From Actinostola sp. cb2023 (Eukaryota; Cnidaria; Anthozoa; Actiniaria; Actinostolidae): a stretch of 64,000 nt of DNA. Every line of letters begins with the position of its first letter. Within the stretch, counting starts at the first letter, position 1. The notes below the pieces were generated by a model that saw nothing but the letters and a program-made list of their open reading frames with translations, did not search any database and was not told the origin of the DNA. Positions 47,745 to 58,971 of this stretch are shown piece by piece. The stretch lies in NCBI GenBank assembly GCA_033675265.1, contig JAUJYZ010000283.1:62001-126000 (forward strand), read 5' to 3'. The position numbers and the translations under genes are program-made.

Positions 47745-49858
47745 ATGGCGTCTTCGACGAATGTTGGTGTTCACGAGTTACAAGAAGCTGTAAATGCTGC
47801 TCTCGACAAAATTTCAAATATCACGAAACTTTCAAAACATCAGTTTGATGCTCTTCACTCGTTAATGTGCGGAAGAGACACATTTGTCAGCCTACCGACG
47901 GGACACGGGAAGTCGCTTGTGTATCAGCTCTCTCTAATGGTGGCATCACATTTGTCTACGCAAGAGAACTCTCCAGTTGTTCTCGTTCTTTCTCCATTAA
48001 ACTCGCTGATAGAGGACCAGATAATATCATGTGGGCGTATTGGTCTCAAAGCTTGTAAGCTGGACTGTAGTTCAATTTCTGTAACTCACGAAGTTGACGT
48101 ATACTTCACCAGTCCTGAAGTGCTAGACACTCCTGCCTGTTTTTCCTTTGTGCATGAGCTCGAGAAACGCTTGATTGCAGTTGTGGTTGATGAGTCTCAT
48201 TGTACTGTTACCTGGTAAGTTAAATAATATATTGATTCGATCGATCTATCACTTCACAGTTTGGGTTTATCTATATTAAATCTTAAAGTTTTTTATAATT
48301 AAATGATTAGAGACAAATCCTAAATAATTATTTGGTTTGTTTACGGTTTGTTTACGCTATAGCCTATAGTGATTGTTGCTAGGTATAGGTATTTCACGAG
48401 AAAAAACTCAAATGAATGGTTTCTCTTTGAAAAATAACACGAGAAGTAAATTGTAGATTTTAGATTGTAGCGTATACTTCCCCATCATACTATAAAGTTT
48501 TACTACTGTTTATAGTCTACATGTATGACCCTTGATATGCATGACTCGTACGACTGATAAATAATTTTATATTGGTGTGGGCGAGTTAGTCGGGCGAGTT
48601 GACTGGATGATTAATATCCAAAACATATTTGATTGAAAGTGATCTTTGTTTTCATTTCTTCAAAAGGGGACTAGGTAAAAAAAAAGACGAGAAGCCCTTC
48701 AGAGAGGCCTATAGTAAAATTGGAAACATCAGAGCCGTCACTGAAGCACCAATGCTTTGTTTAACTGCAACAGCTAGTAGAGCCATGAGGAAGAACATTA
48801 TTAAACTATTAAATATGAAGAATGTGAAAATTGTTCGACTTCCTCCAAACAAAGACAACATTAAAATGTCGTTCCAAAAGGCACCGAAGGAATTGGAAGA
48901 AACTCTATCCTGGGTTATTGGAGATCTGAAAGAGAAAGGAAATGAGATGCTTAAAACAATAATATACTGCAGATCACTCAAAGACTGCGGAGATATTTAC
49001 TGTTTGTTTAATGAGAAATTGTCCACAAGAACAAATTATGCAATGTACCACAGCAAGACACCTGCAAAAATCCAAGAAAAGGTACTTGCATCATTACTCG
49101 ATCCTGATGGTGAAGTAAGACTGGTAATTGCAACAAGTGCATTGGGGTTAGGAGTGAATATCCCTAATGTGCGTTGGGTAATACATTATGGCATCCCTAT
49201 GAATGTAGAAGATTATGTGCAAGAGATTGGTAGAGCAGGTCGCGATGGTTTGCAGTCGTATGCCATAATGTATTACCGACCATATCACTTGGCAAGGTGT
49301 GATAAATCTATGCGAAGATTCGTCAAAAATGCTGATGCAGAATGCAGGAGGGAAATGGTGGCCGATTATTTCAAAGAGAGTTCTACAAATGAAGTGGAAA
49401 GTGTTATTTGTTGTGATCAATGTGGTGGTGTAGAGCCACAATCTACCCAAACGACACAAGGAAGTACATGTACTATGCATCCACTTTCAAGGGCAGTTGA
49501 TGAAGAGGACAAGCTTCTATTGAAAGAGACTCTTCGCCTAATTCCTGAAAACCCTAAGAAGAGGTCAATATTTGGAACTAGCAGCTTTGTCAATTTGACA
49601 GAAACATTGATTGAAGATATTGTGGAATCAGCTTGTTATGTTTTCACTGTTGAGTTTATTATGAACAATTTTGCTATTTTCGATAGTTGGCTGGCACACG
49701 AAATACTGACTGTATTCAATGAGATTTTTGATGATATTTCAGAAACAGAATTCCTTAAAGCTGCTAATCTCGAAGACTATTGGGAAAATGATGATTTGGA
49801 TGAATCTATTCCTGAGTGGTGCTTTTCACTTGACAGTGATTCTGAAGACAGTGACTAA
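47745..49858 (+). CDS. transposon-borne RecQ-type DNA helicase (2 exons, 553 aa)
   Basis: ATP-dependent 3'-5' type DNA unwinding is the known RecQ activity; here it presumably helps excision, replication or repair of the transposon. Exons 47745-48214 and 48667-49858 join in phase (ACCTG/GTAAGT and TTCAAAAG). Motifs: Q-like motif KLSKHQFDAL (28-37), Walker A LPTGHGKS (50-57), motif II DESH (149-152), motif III LTATAS (189-194), motif V IATSALGLGVN (311-321), motif VI QEIGRAGRDG (342-351), then the zinc-binding Cys383, Cys405/406 and Cys409. There is no winged-helix or HRDC domain that I can see; the tail is acidic and ends DSDSEDSD. It lies 142 bp inside the left TIR and converges on the transposase gene with 368 bp between stop codons. 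Confidence 0.93.
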
Positions 49859-50226
49859 AACTATAATAATAATAATAATAAGGTATGGAAGAAGTTATGT
49901 CAAATCTTGTTAGATCTTAAACACAAAACCAAACTATAAAAAAGGCCTGTGCCAGGTAGCTCTTACCTTCAGTTGTTAGTCATATGTTAAAGTGTGGAGA
50001 GCTCTGACAATGCAGTCAGCTAACCGGGTGCAAAATTTGAATCGAGAAGTGGTTTCTCAAGAATTTCAATAATAGTCTTCGTTATTTACATCAAAAACAC
50101 ATATAGCTACACTGTAGCCTGCCTTTAACCGATAATGTGGATGTCTGACTAAGTTTTATTCAAGACATTGTACATGAATGTGTATCTCCACCATGAAATA
50201 TACAAATAAATGGTCTTACATGCACT

Positions 50227-53200
50227 TTAATTGAGAATGTAGTGATGTAAATTCTGTTGATGCCAGCTTGAGCGATGCCTCTTTATCCAATGGTGGAGTT
50301 GTCTTTGGTTGATCTTGTGAAATATGTTTCTCTTAATGTTCGGATATGCTGTGTATGATCGACCAGGGGTGTAATTGAAGATATCTGCCTTGTTAAGAAC
50401 CTGGTTTAATATAACCTTGAAAACTGTCTGCTTTCGCTTGTTGCTGTGTCCAGAACCTCTTTGTCTGATTCCTAATTCTGATTTAGAATGTTTAATTAAT
50501 TCCTCGGTGATACCTGTTGCTCTAGTTGCCTCCCTGATGCTTAGATCGTTAATATTGGGAAATCCCAGGGATCTGATTACCTCTTTGGATACTTTGTTTA
50601 CATGTTCAAGGCGCAAATCTCTTGAGATGCGCTTTCCCAAACCTGTTTTTGTGGCAGCAAAGCGATTCCAAATTAAGCGGTGAGCTTGCTTTGGAGAGAG
50701 AAGGCCTTTGATAGATGCAGTTAACCGAAGTCCTGCAAGTGCATACTTTGTGTGTCCTTCCATCCTAAATAATAAGGTTAAAAACTTCCAGATACGGACA
50801 AGCCGTTCTCCATCCCCCTCTTTCACAGAGTCATCGGCATCTCTTAAGAGGAGCCCTAAGGATATTTTCAAGCAACCATAGGCAAATTTCCCATCTTCTT
50901 TCTTCTTTTCTTCGTCTTTTTTCTTATCTTTCTTTTCATTCTTGTCATCATTTTGTTGATTTGATGTTTGACTTGAAGCTGTGCTTGTCACACTGATACC
51001 ATGAACTTGTCTTTCGTGTTTCTGTAGACACTTGGGGTATGTGTACACCCTTGTACACCCAGGAAAGCTGCAAGGGTATTGTGGCCTTGGTTGATTTTCA
51101 GCCCTCTCTATTTCTCTGTTTATATTCTTCACTGCATCAACACTGTCCATTACATACACATCAATCATTTTTGATACATGCTTATTTAACCATTCTCTTT
51201 TTTGATTCTGATTATATCGTTGAATGTTAGTAGGGAGGTGGTTTTTTGTTGGGTAATTAGCAACACTGGCCATGCCAAAATATGTCATTGTTGCAGCTAC
51301 AACAAATGCATCTGTTTCCAGATTAAAAAATTCTTTTACTTTGTCATAGTTGTCAATCACATCTTTAAGTGCATTGGTGTTTCCAGATATGACTGCATTT
51401 GAAGCAAATGTACCACAGTCACCCATTGAATTTGGCTTGCAAAGTATTTTGATAATTGCCTGAAATATAAAAATAAATTGATTTATAAACCCTTTATTGT
51501 TGTGTATATAAATCACATTTTAAAAGGATGTAGCCTTCCGTCTTATTACACCTGTTATATATGTAAGTACCAGGAAGATCATCAGAGAGGTAGATAGATG
51601 TTTGCATTCATTGTCAAAAAGATAAATACAGTGACTATTGAATAGATGGACAATACTTGTAGAGTGAAGCATGGTAAGGATATTAACAGGTGGATTTGCA
51701 TTGTTTTTAAACAAATATATGCCATTTCAACTGCAGTTTTTTTGTGAATCGGTAGATTGAAGTATTAAACAAATATAAATAGGTGTACTTGATAAGCTAT
51801 TCTAATAGCATGCCAGTCTTCATTTTTAGGCCATACTGCATCCAATCTTTCAAAGGTGTTCTCGCCATCTGCACGAGCCTTTTGTATATTTCTTGCTCTC
51901 TCTTCAGTTAGCTCATCTCCTCCAAAGAAAACATTGTCAGCAGGTTCACCATTCACTTTGGGTACATACTGCTCTTGTAGGATCTCCAAGATGTCCACCA
52001 TATCATCATTGATGTTTTCGTTCTTTGGAATTGTACCAAGTGGAACCTAATATATATTTTAATACAAGTATGCATATACATTTACAGTCAGTCAACTGTT
52101 TTGGAGAGTGAAAAGTAAAAGTATTGTTATCTATAGACATACAGTAGGTTATGCCCTTTATTATTACTTAATACTTATTATTATTATTATTAATATTATT
52201 ATCACTATTATTATTAATATCATTATTGTTATTATTATTACTTAAAGTGGATTCGCTTCCCACTTGGGGCTCAGATTCTTATGTAGTGGTTGAGTGTGTT
52301 CTAGATAACATGGGTTTATCGCTTCTTATATACTCTTTATTATAGAGTACCGAAGTGAATGACTGAAGAGAGCATTCTGAAAATGATTAGACTCCCCCTT
52401 TTCCCTCCAGACTCAGTCGAACGAGAGAAAAACAATTGTTTTTCTCTCGTTCGACTGAGTCTGGAGGGAAAAAGGGAGACTGTTCACAGTCTAGAAAATT
52501 ATCCATGATTATATTCTTGTGAGATTACTTACTTCTTTTGAAATGTCTTTCATCTCCTCACTATATCTATGTGGAATATGGTAGACTACAACACCATGGA
52601 AAGTAGAAAACTTACTCAATTCCCTCACAATTATTCTTGACCACAATGGAATTAAATCTTCTTTCAATTTTGAGACATCTTCCTCAGATGGTATGAAGTC
52701 CTTCAATGGTACATCCATGAGGGTGTGTTGGTGTTTGTCAGGCAAATGATTTCCACTAACATCATCCTGAATGGCTAGGAGGTTGAAATTATGCAAAGAT
52801 TTATTTCTATTTTCCTTGCATAAATGACGAACATTTATATGAAGGTCAAGATTGTCTCCAATAATCTGGTACCCCTTTCTCTGACCACTTGTCAGTTTAG
52901 CAACAGCATTATCACATGCATCGAATATTGAATTGTCTTTCTGGCTTTCTTCAGAATGTTTTTCATTGAATTTACTAGCATCAGTCAAGTTGTAGAGGCA
53001 ACTTTCCAGAAGTTCTTCACTCATCCCTTTCTCAGTTAGTGACATGCATAAACTATCAAATTGTTTATGCGGTTTTTCAATGAAAGATAGATTAAGAGAA
53101 AGAAGATCAACAGAGGATAATGTTGACATGTCTACTGTTTGTCCAATTGGTAGTTCATCATGTGTAGGATTCTCTTCGCCTATGTATTCTTTATCTTGCA

Positions 53201-53609
53201 AGTACTTTTCAATCTCTTTCACATCAGGTATATCTGCAGACAAGTAAAGCAATGTTGATGCTTCTTCTTTAATACTTTTGATTCCTTGTATTACATCCTG
53301 ATTTCTTTCAATTTCTTGCTTCCATTCCAATAGTACTTTGTCAAAGTCATGACCAAGTTCTTTTGATTTTCTGCTAAGTTGATCTGGGTGGACAGTTACA
53401 CCAAGTTTGCATAGAGTTTCTAATCCCTACAAAAATAACACATTTCAAATTATAAAATTAGTAACATCACATGGCTAGTTATCACATTTACAGTAGATAA
53501 GTTATTATATTATAATATTGTCAATAAATTGTAAAGTATTATATTTTATATTTATAAATAAACTAAGATATTTTACAAATGTATGTCAGTACTACTAGTA
53601 CATACAATA

Positions 53610-53644
<35 letters not shown>

Positions 53645-55916
53645 ACTGCTACTGCTACTGTTGCTAGTACCGCTACTGTTGCTAGTACTGCTACTGCTAC
53701 TGCTACAAGAGTGCAAACAATAAAAGTGTGAAAGAAACAATAAAAGCGTGAAACAATACTAACTAAATAGTACTAAATAGAGTGATGAAACAATAGAAAA
53801 CAAAGGATATTTCACCAATTAGTACTATTTAGATTTAGGCTAATTTCACGCTTTTAGTGTTTGTACTCTATTATTATTTATGCTGCTGCTCTACTACTGC
53901 TACTGTCGGAAGGCTCCACTGCTACTAGATCTTACCATTCTTCCTGCACCAGAAAATCGCAGAATCAATCCAGTCCTGTATGCTAGTGCTGTCATGTCAG
54001 GGCAATTGCACTTTAAGATAAGGGAAGCAATTGTTGTCCTCATTACTTCTTTAGATTTTGCAATTTCTGACCTTTTTTGGGGGTCTTGATCAATTTTTAG
54101 GACATCTCTTTGTCTTTTTGAAATTGTCAATTTTTCTATGAATTTCCAGAGGGTTGGAGCTCTTTCTTCTAACTCACTTTTTAACTTTACAATTGAAAAC
54201 TCCTTCAAGTCCTTTGCATTTGAATTCTTTAGAATGGAGGAATGTTTCTTTGAACACAGTGATTGAACTTCTACTTCCATTTTTTTAAAGGCACTGTCAA
54301 TTATTTCCTGCTCGTTGAACAAAGACTTTAGTGCTAGATTTGGTAGACCAAGGGCGAGATTCTTTACAGCTTTTGCAGTTTCTCCTGTCAATATAATTTT
54401 CCTTTGGCCAGATGGATACATCAACACTACCTATTCCATATAAAACATAATACATATGAATTAGCATGGACCTTAAAAACCTGTTCGTAGAGATACTAGT
54501 ATTATTAGTTACCCTGCGTTACCCCTACCCAAGAGAAAAACATTGTTCCCGCGCGGTTGTGCGCAGGGGCGGATCCAGGGGGAGGGTTCTGGGGGTTGCA
54601 ACCCCCCCCCCCCCCCCCTATGGAAATTTTTTAATACCGCTTGTATAGATATGTCTGTCCGTAGGTCTCTCTTGCACTTTCAGCTCTCACATTCGTAAGA
54701 ATAATATAATTCATTACTGTTAATTTACACGACCGTTCGACTTCGAGGCCGGTTTGACTGATAACAGAAAGAACCTGCCGTTTTTAGCGTCAAAAACGTA
54801 TGTGAAGCCTTCATACTTGTAAGCTCACCAAATAAGACTCTTCCAAGCATCTTTGTTGAATGTCCAATAAACTCAAAATTTTACTGAAAATTGAGTTTTG
54901 TTGTGTTAATAAAACAACTCCTGATCTCTAAAAATTGCATTTTAGAGCTTGTAGATTTCAAAATTTTCTGGGGGCATGCCCCCACACCCCCCTAGTAGTT
55001 CGAGGCTTTGCCGCTCCCACAACACAACGCCCGCAACACAACCCCCTGTTTGACAAAAACCTGGATCCGCCCCTGTGCGGTATCTATAATAAGTTCGACA
55101 GAGGTATTGACATAAAGTTCTGGGTAAACCAATAAGAAAACTTCAAGCAAAATGCTATTTCAATGTTGTGTTTTCGTTTTTATCTCGATTGTTTGTGCCA
55201 TTGAAATCGACAAGTAACAAAAACAATGACTGAAATCAACGTTCAATACGATCGATTACACTGCAATAGATTATGAAATAAAGACTAATAAGACAACAAT
55301 ACATAAGCTTAAGCCCTAGTTTACATACCTGAACTTTAACGGAATCTATTTCGTCTTTTGCGTTGTCGATAGTGGACGATCCGAAGTCAAGAGCAGTTCT
55401 CGCACTTTTTTTTTTTTTTCTGCCATCACTTAAGCTTAAAGCACCAATAGTTTCCAAATCGTTTTCCTTTAGAGTGCCCTCAGTACTTGTGTGACTTCTA
55501 GAACCGGCCACTGGCACATCGTATATGTTTTCCTTCAATCTCTTGGACGAGTGACCATGGCTTGCCGGGGAATTCTTCGAGAGGCGTTTTGCTGTTTCTT
55601 GTTCGCGTAAACGTTGATTTTTACCCCTGATTTCTTCAGTCAATTGATTTACTATTTTTTCCTTCGAAACTATGGAATCGACTTTCCTCTTGCATGGTCT
55701 ACATACACGAACTGATTCGTTGTCACTTCTTATTTGGCGCCCAAGAACCTTCGTCAGTCCTGGACAAGATTTTACATTAAAATAGACTGTAACTCCACTT
55801 AACTTTAAGTTAATACCACAGACTACACAAATATCGTCTTTGCTTCTGTTGTACTTCTTTACAGGAGTTTTTGGTGACACAGGAATACGAGAATTATTCG
55901 GGTTTGATCTTTGCAT
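50227..55916 (-). CDS. DDE-type/DUF6589-like transposase with zinc fingers (5 exons, 1,155 aa)
   Basis: Predicted to bind the transposon ends and catalyse cut and joining. Exons 55329-55916, 53936-54430, 52533-53426, 51789-52046 and 50227-51459; every intron is GT-AG and phase 0, and the joined frame is open. An N-terminal Cys4 zinc finger (C30, C33, C72, C75) has ZAD-like spacing. Exon 3 opens LCKLGVTVHPDQLSRKSKEL and contains IIGDNLDLH (Asp552); exon 4 has FFGGDELTEERARN (Asp703). These are my candidates for catalytic acidic residues in a DUF6589-type fold; the third is not assigned. A C2H2 finger (C875, C880, H893, H898) and a Lys/Glu-rich linker follow, then a conserved-looking C terminus. 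A polyadenylation signal (AATAAA on the minus strand) is at 50155-50160. A 429-codon reading starting at 51516 extends exon 5 into the intron and is not the true start. Confidence 0.87.
52389..52481. mobile_element. 93-bp hairpin in transposase intron 3
   Basis: TTTTCCCTCCAGACTCAGTC and GAACGAGAGAAAAA match the opposite half exactly around a central CAATTG; the outermost bases have small indels. Confidence 0.85.
53605..53705. repeat. CTA/CTG trinucleotide microsatellite (transposase intron 2)
   Basis: Mixed ACT, CTG and GCTACT units in a run of about 100 bp. Confidence 0.9.
53709..53868. mobile_element. 160-bp MITE with GAGTGCAAAC ends (transposase intron 2)
   Basis: GAGTGCAAACAATAAAAG at the left and CTTTTAGTGTTTGTACTC at the right, with the inner phrase TACTAACTAAATAGTACTAA and its complement. 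Related to the cleaner copy at 58972-59112. Flanks are AA and TA. Confidence 0.75.
54564..55075. mobile_element. 512-bp hAT-like MITE (transposase intron 1)
   Basis: CAGGGGCGGATCCAGG at the left and CCTGGATCCGCCCCTG at the right, with a TGCG repeat directly outside each end. A C-tract and a GGGGGCATGCCCCC-type segment lie inside. Confidence 0.8.
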
Positions 55917-56141
55917 CGTTGTAAAATAACTATATTGCTTCTTTGTGCGATTGACGCCCCGCGCGTAATTATATGATCTTTTCGCGCGAAAACTAAATGA
56001 TTGACGTTAAGAATACGTCACCCTGACGTCATCGCTGCGCATGCTCAACAGAAATAGTCGCGGGTGCCGGCAGAGGTTTGTTTTCTCGTCGATCTCCTGG
56101 GCGAGTAGAAAAAAACCTCTGCTCGCAGGGTAATGCTTAGC

Positions 56142-56308
56142 GTGCGTATATCCAGTTCTGAATGCACGCGGGAGGCTGCTAAGCACGAGAGAAGCGTAAG
56201 AGTCGCACGAGGCGTAGCCGAGTGCGACTCTAGCTTCTTGAGTGCTTAGCAGCCGACCAAGTGCATCCAGAACTGGATATACGCACAGCTAAGCATTGAC
56301 CATTCCTT
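56142..56308. mobile_element. foldback element interrupted by the 8.6-kb transposon (right part)
   Basis: GTGCGTATATCCAGTTCTG here pairs with CAGAACTGGATATACGCAC, and the right end GCTAAGCATTGACCATTCC pairs with GGAATGGTCAATGCTTAGC at 47512-47530, on the far side of the big transposon. The two parts are one older element split at ATGCTTAGC. Confidence 0.88.
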
Positions 56309-56562
56309 TTATAACATAGCAAGACATTTTTAACGCTCTCAAACTGTTTATTTTTTATGATCATGATACAGATTCTCCTAACTATGCGCGCGAACACGTT
56401 CTTGAAACGAACAAGTGCATCCAGAACTGGATATACGCACAGCTAAGCATTGACCATTCCTTTTATAACATAGCAAGACATTTTTAACGCTCTCAAACTG
56501 TTTATTTTTTATGATCATGATACAGATTCTCCTAACTATGCGCGCGAACACGTTCTTGAATT
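56258..56562. repeat. 154-bp tandem duplication
   Basis: CAAGTGCATCCAGAACTGGA begins at 56258 and again at 56412. The two copies run in parallel through ATGCGCGCGAACACGTTCTT. The first includes the right end of the foldback element. Confidence 0.95.
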
Positions 56563-56756
56563 CACAAACACGGTCAAGTACTTCAAGTGTCACATGCGAG
56601 TCGTTATAAGCTCATCATTTTATCAAATTACAATCTGTTTTCTGAAAAAGTTTTCAAAGTAAAACAATATACAATGTTTCTTTCAATTGATTTCAAAGAA
56701 GAAAAGAGTTTAAAAGTTCAGAAAGCAGTTTGCTTGAAGTCAAAGTCACTTAAGCT

Positions 56757-58833
56757 TCAATTTTCATCTGAGCAGCTTGGCAAAATAACGTGGACGTTTT
56801 GGATGGTACAGTCGCTGAAAATAGACTTGAAATTCGTCGGAGGATATCCCAGAGGACCAGAAACAACTATATTATTCTGGTGGATGGCTGTACTTAATTG
56901 CAAAGATGGCTGGTTCAGCATGTTTACTGTATTGGCTAGCTGGTCTTTGGTCAAGACTTCGCGACAAGACTTCGCTGCAGTGGTGGAGTTGAACACGCGT
57001 ACTAGATGGCCGGGTGTTGTAATGTGACAGACTTTGTTCATTTCTGTGACCAGAGATAGCCATGATGTGACGATTAGCTACTCCGGCATTTGACCATAAG
57101 GTGATTGCTGTAGCCCTTACTGAGTGGTTAGTAAGCTTATATATTTGGGAAAGCTCAGCGGCTTGACTGATGTCTTTCATCATGCTACCAAGCTAGATAG
57201 GATTGTTGGGTGCCCAGTTTTTGTTCTTTGGATACTGGAAGAAAGCTTCTGACTCAGGGTTGAGTTTGGACAGATATAGCTTCATGGCCTTATACCCGTC
57301 GTTCTCTTGGTCTGTTTCATATATTCTGGCATATTTCTCCACGCTAGTTACGTCTTTCAAGCCTCCAGGATGGTTTTTGGACACTTCATCGTGAGCCATT
57401 GTTAAAAAGCTTCGTCCGGATGCATCCACTTCGCATTTAAAGCTGGATCTTGTTAGCTGTCTCTGGCCCTCTCTGCCTCTTCTGCAGAAGAATAGCACAA
57501 CATGAAACCATACATTACGGAGAAGGGACAGTGGGCTGTCTAAGGATAGCGCTCCGGACGATTTTAGTTTCAGCAAATCCTCACTTTCTATGGGAGGTTT
57601 GTGTTGGCTGTTTTCCTTCCCGCTTCTCTTCAAGTGCACCAATTGAGCATCTAACATTTCGTTTGATCGCTTGAATCTTGGGTCATTGGTCATTTTGATA
57701 TTTCTGTTGCATGGCGGCTGGTTGAGGTGTCTTTCTATTCCGTGTCTGAATCCGAGGAGGTTTTTTTTGCCGTACATCGCTCCATCTTTTTTCCTCGCCT
57801 CCGCGTAGAAACGCCTCAGATTGGCGTCCACCTGGCCGATGCTCATCTGTTCAAGTGGAGTTTGGATCTTCTTATCGTCACACCATGCTATAAATACGTA
57901 AGAGAAAGGTAAATTTAATGCTGTATACTGTTTGTGCTGCTGTTTAAAATGTGAAAGTTTGCTTTGTTACTAGTAATTATTACCACGGGCATGGGTCGGA
58001 AACCATTTGTTTACATCTTGTAGATTTCACTTTTAGAAACAAATACGAGACGACTTTCGTTTTACAGTAACGAACTGGAAAATTATAATTACCTTTGAAT
58101 GTCGAGACACACCAGCTTGTTGTTTTCTTTGTTCTTTCTGAATGTTTATCTGCTAGCAACTTTTGCAATTGCGACTCCAGGGGCGTAGCGTGCATATATG
58201 CCCGTCCCCCAATACATTTCCCCTTTCAGTCAGTCATTGTAGGCATGTATATAATGATGATTGTAGTTAGTACAGTCTCAAACAAAATAAATACCAAAAA
58301 ACTGGCTTCGCATCGGGTTATTATATCGCTATATATAACGGTAGCGGTATATATAACCTGTTTACATAAATCCTTTAACCAATACTCATAAATCATTTAC
58401 ACAACCTTTACATAAATCCTTTTCTGAATCCTTTATATAACCTTTACATAAATCCCCCCATAAAACTGAGTGATAAATGCATTTTACTATGTATTTATGT
58501 AGCGAGAAAGTCCGCTGGAAAACGAAGAAAATGGTATTTCCAAGGCTCTAGATTTCTAAATTTTCAGGGGGGCATGCCCCCTCATCCCCTAGAAGCTCAC
58601 GCCTTCGGCGCTCGTTGCTATGTGCGTACATTCCAAAAAAAGCACGCTACGCCCCTGGACTCTGAAAGATTTGCAAACCGGGTTGACTCCACTTCGCTTG
58701 CGTTTTCAGTGTTTTCGCAATTTCCGGCTTCAAAATATTCTTCTGGGAAGTCCCAACTCATCTCAAAAGTGGGGCTTTTGTTGCTCTCTGTATTTATATG
58801 ATCCCCGCTTTCTCTATTGTTAATTTCCGTCAT
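56757..58833 (-). pseudogene. Crypton-like tyrosine recombinase (DUF3504 type), disrupted
   Basis: Minus-strand gene with exon 1 at 58093-58177 plus 58658-58833 (split by the MITE at 58178-58657) and exon 2 from 57887 down. The donor TTCAAAG/GTAATT and the acceptor before CATGG join in phase. The segment WCDDKKIQTPLEQM and the C-terminal HSVRATAITLWSNAG, RHIMAISGHRN and SLSHYN carry the Arg...His-x-x-Arg...Tyr pattern of tyrosine recombinases; Cryptons use it for site-specific insertion, and the DUF3504 domain of animal genes derives from them. Lesions: the MITE insertion, an in-frame TAG at 57193-57195, and a frameshift between about 56870 and 57000, after which the tail (IFSDCTIQNVHV) continues in another frame. 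The start (58833) is chosen over an upstream ATG by judgement. Confidence 0.83.
58178..58657. mobile_element. 480-bp hAT-like MITE, 5-bp duplication, inside Crypton exon
   Basis: CAGGGGCGTAGCGTGC at the left and GCACGCTACGCCCCTG at the right; GACTC repeated at 58173-58177 and 58658-58662. A 5-bp duplication fits the hAT5 subgroup rather than standard 8-bp hAT. The interior contains GGGGGGCATGCCCCCTC, like the element at 54564. Confidence 0.9.
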
Positions 58834-58971
58834 TTTGGGCCGTGAAAAAAAAATTTCACTTGGTTTTGACGTCAGCGTGCACAATCTCCATGAACTATCC
58901 ATTGATTGTTAATAGCAACCAACCAATCAGAGCGCGCGTTATATTGTAGCTATGTTATAAAGTTTGTTGTA

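Larger units (their letters stand above)
47531..56132. mobile_element. 8,602-bp autonomous DNA transposon, AcademH-like
   Basis: Perfect 73-bp inverted repeats (47531-47603 and 56060-56132) start TACCCTGCGAGCAGAGG. A perfect 9-bp duplication, ATGCTTAGC, lies at 47522-47530 and 56133-56141. Two convergent genes fill the element: a RecQ-type helicase on the plus strand and a five-exon transposase on the minus strand. Both are free of stops and frameshifts, so the insertion is probably young. From memory, the AcademH lineage of Academ transposons pairs a transposase with a superfamily II helicase; this element fits that plan, but the assignment needs a profile search. Each TIR also contains a GCAGAGGTTT / AAACCTCTGC pair, so a single end can fold on itself. 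Confidence 0.93.
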
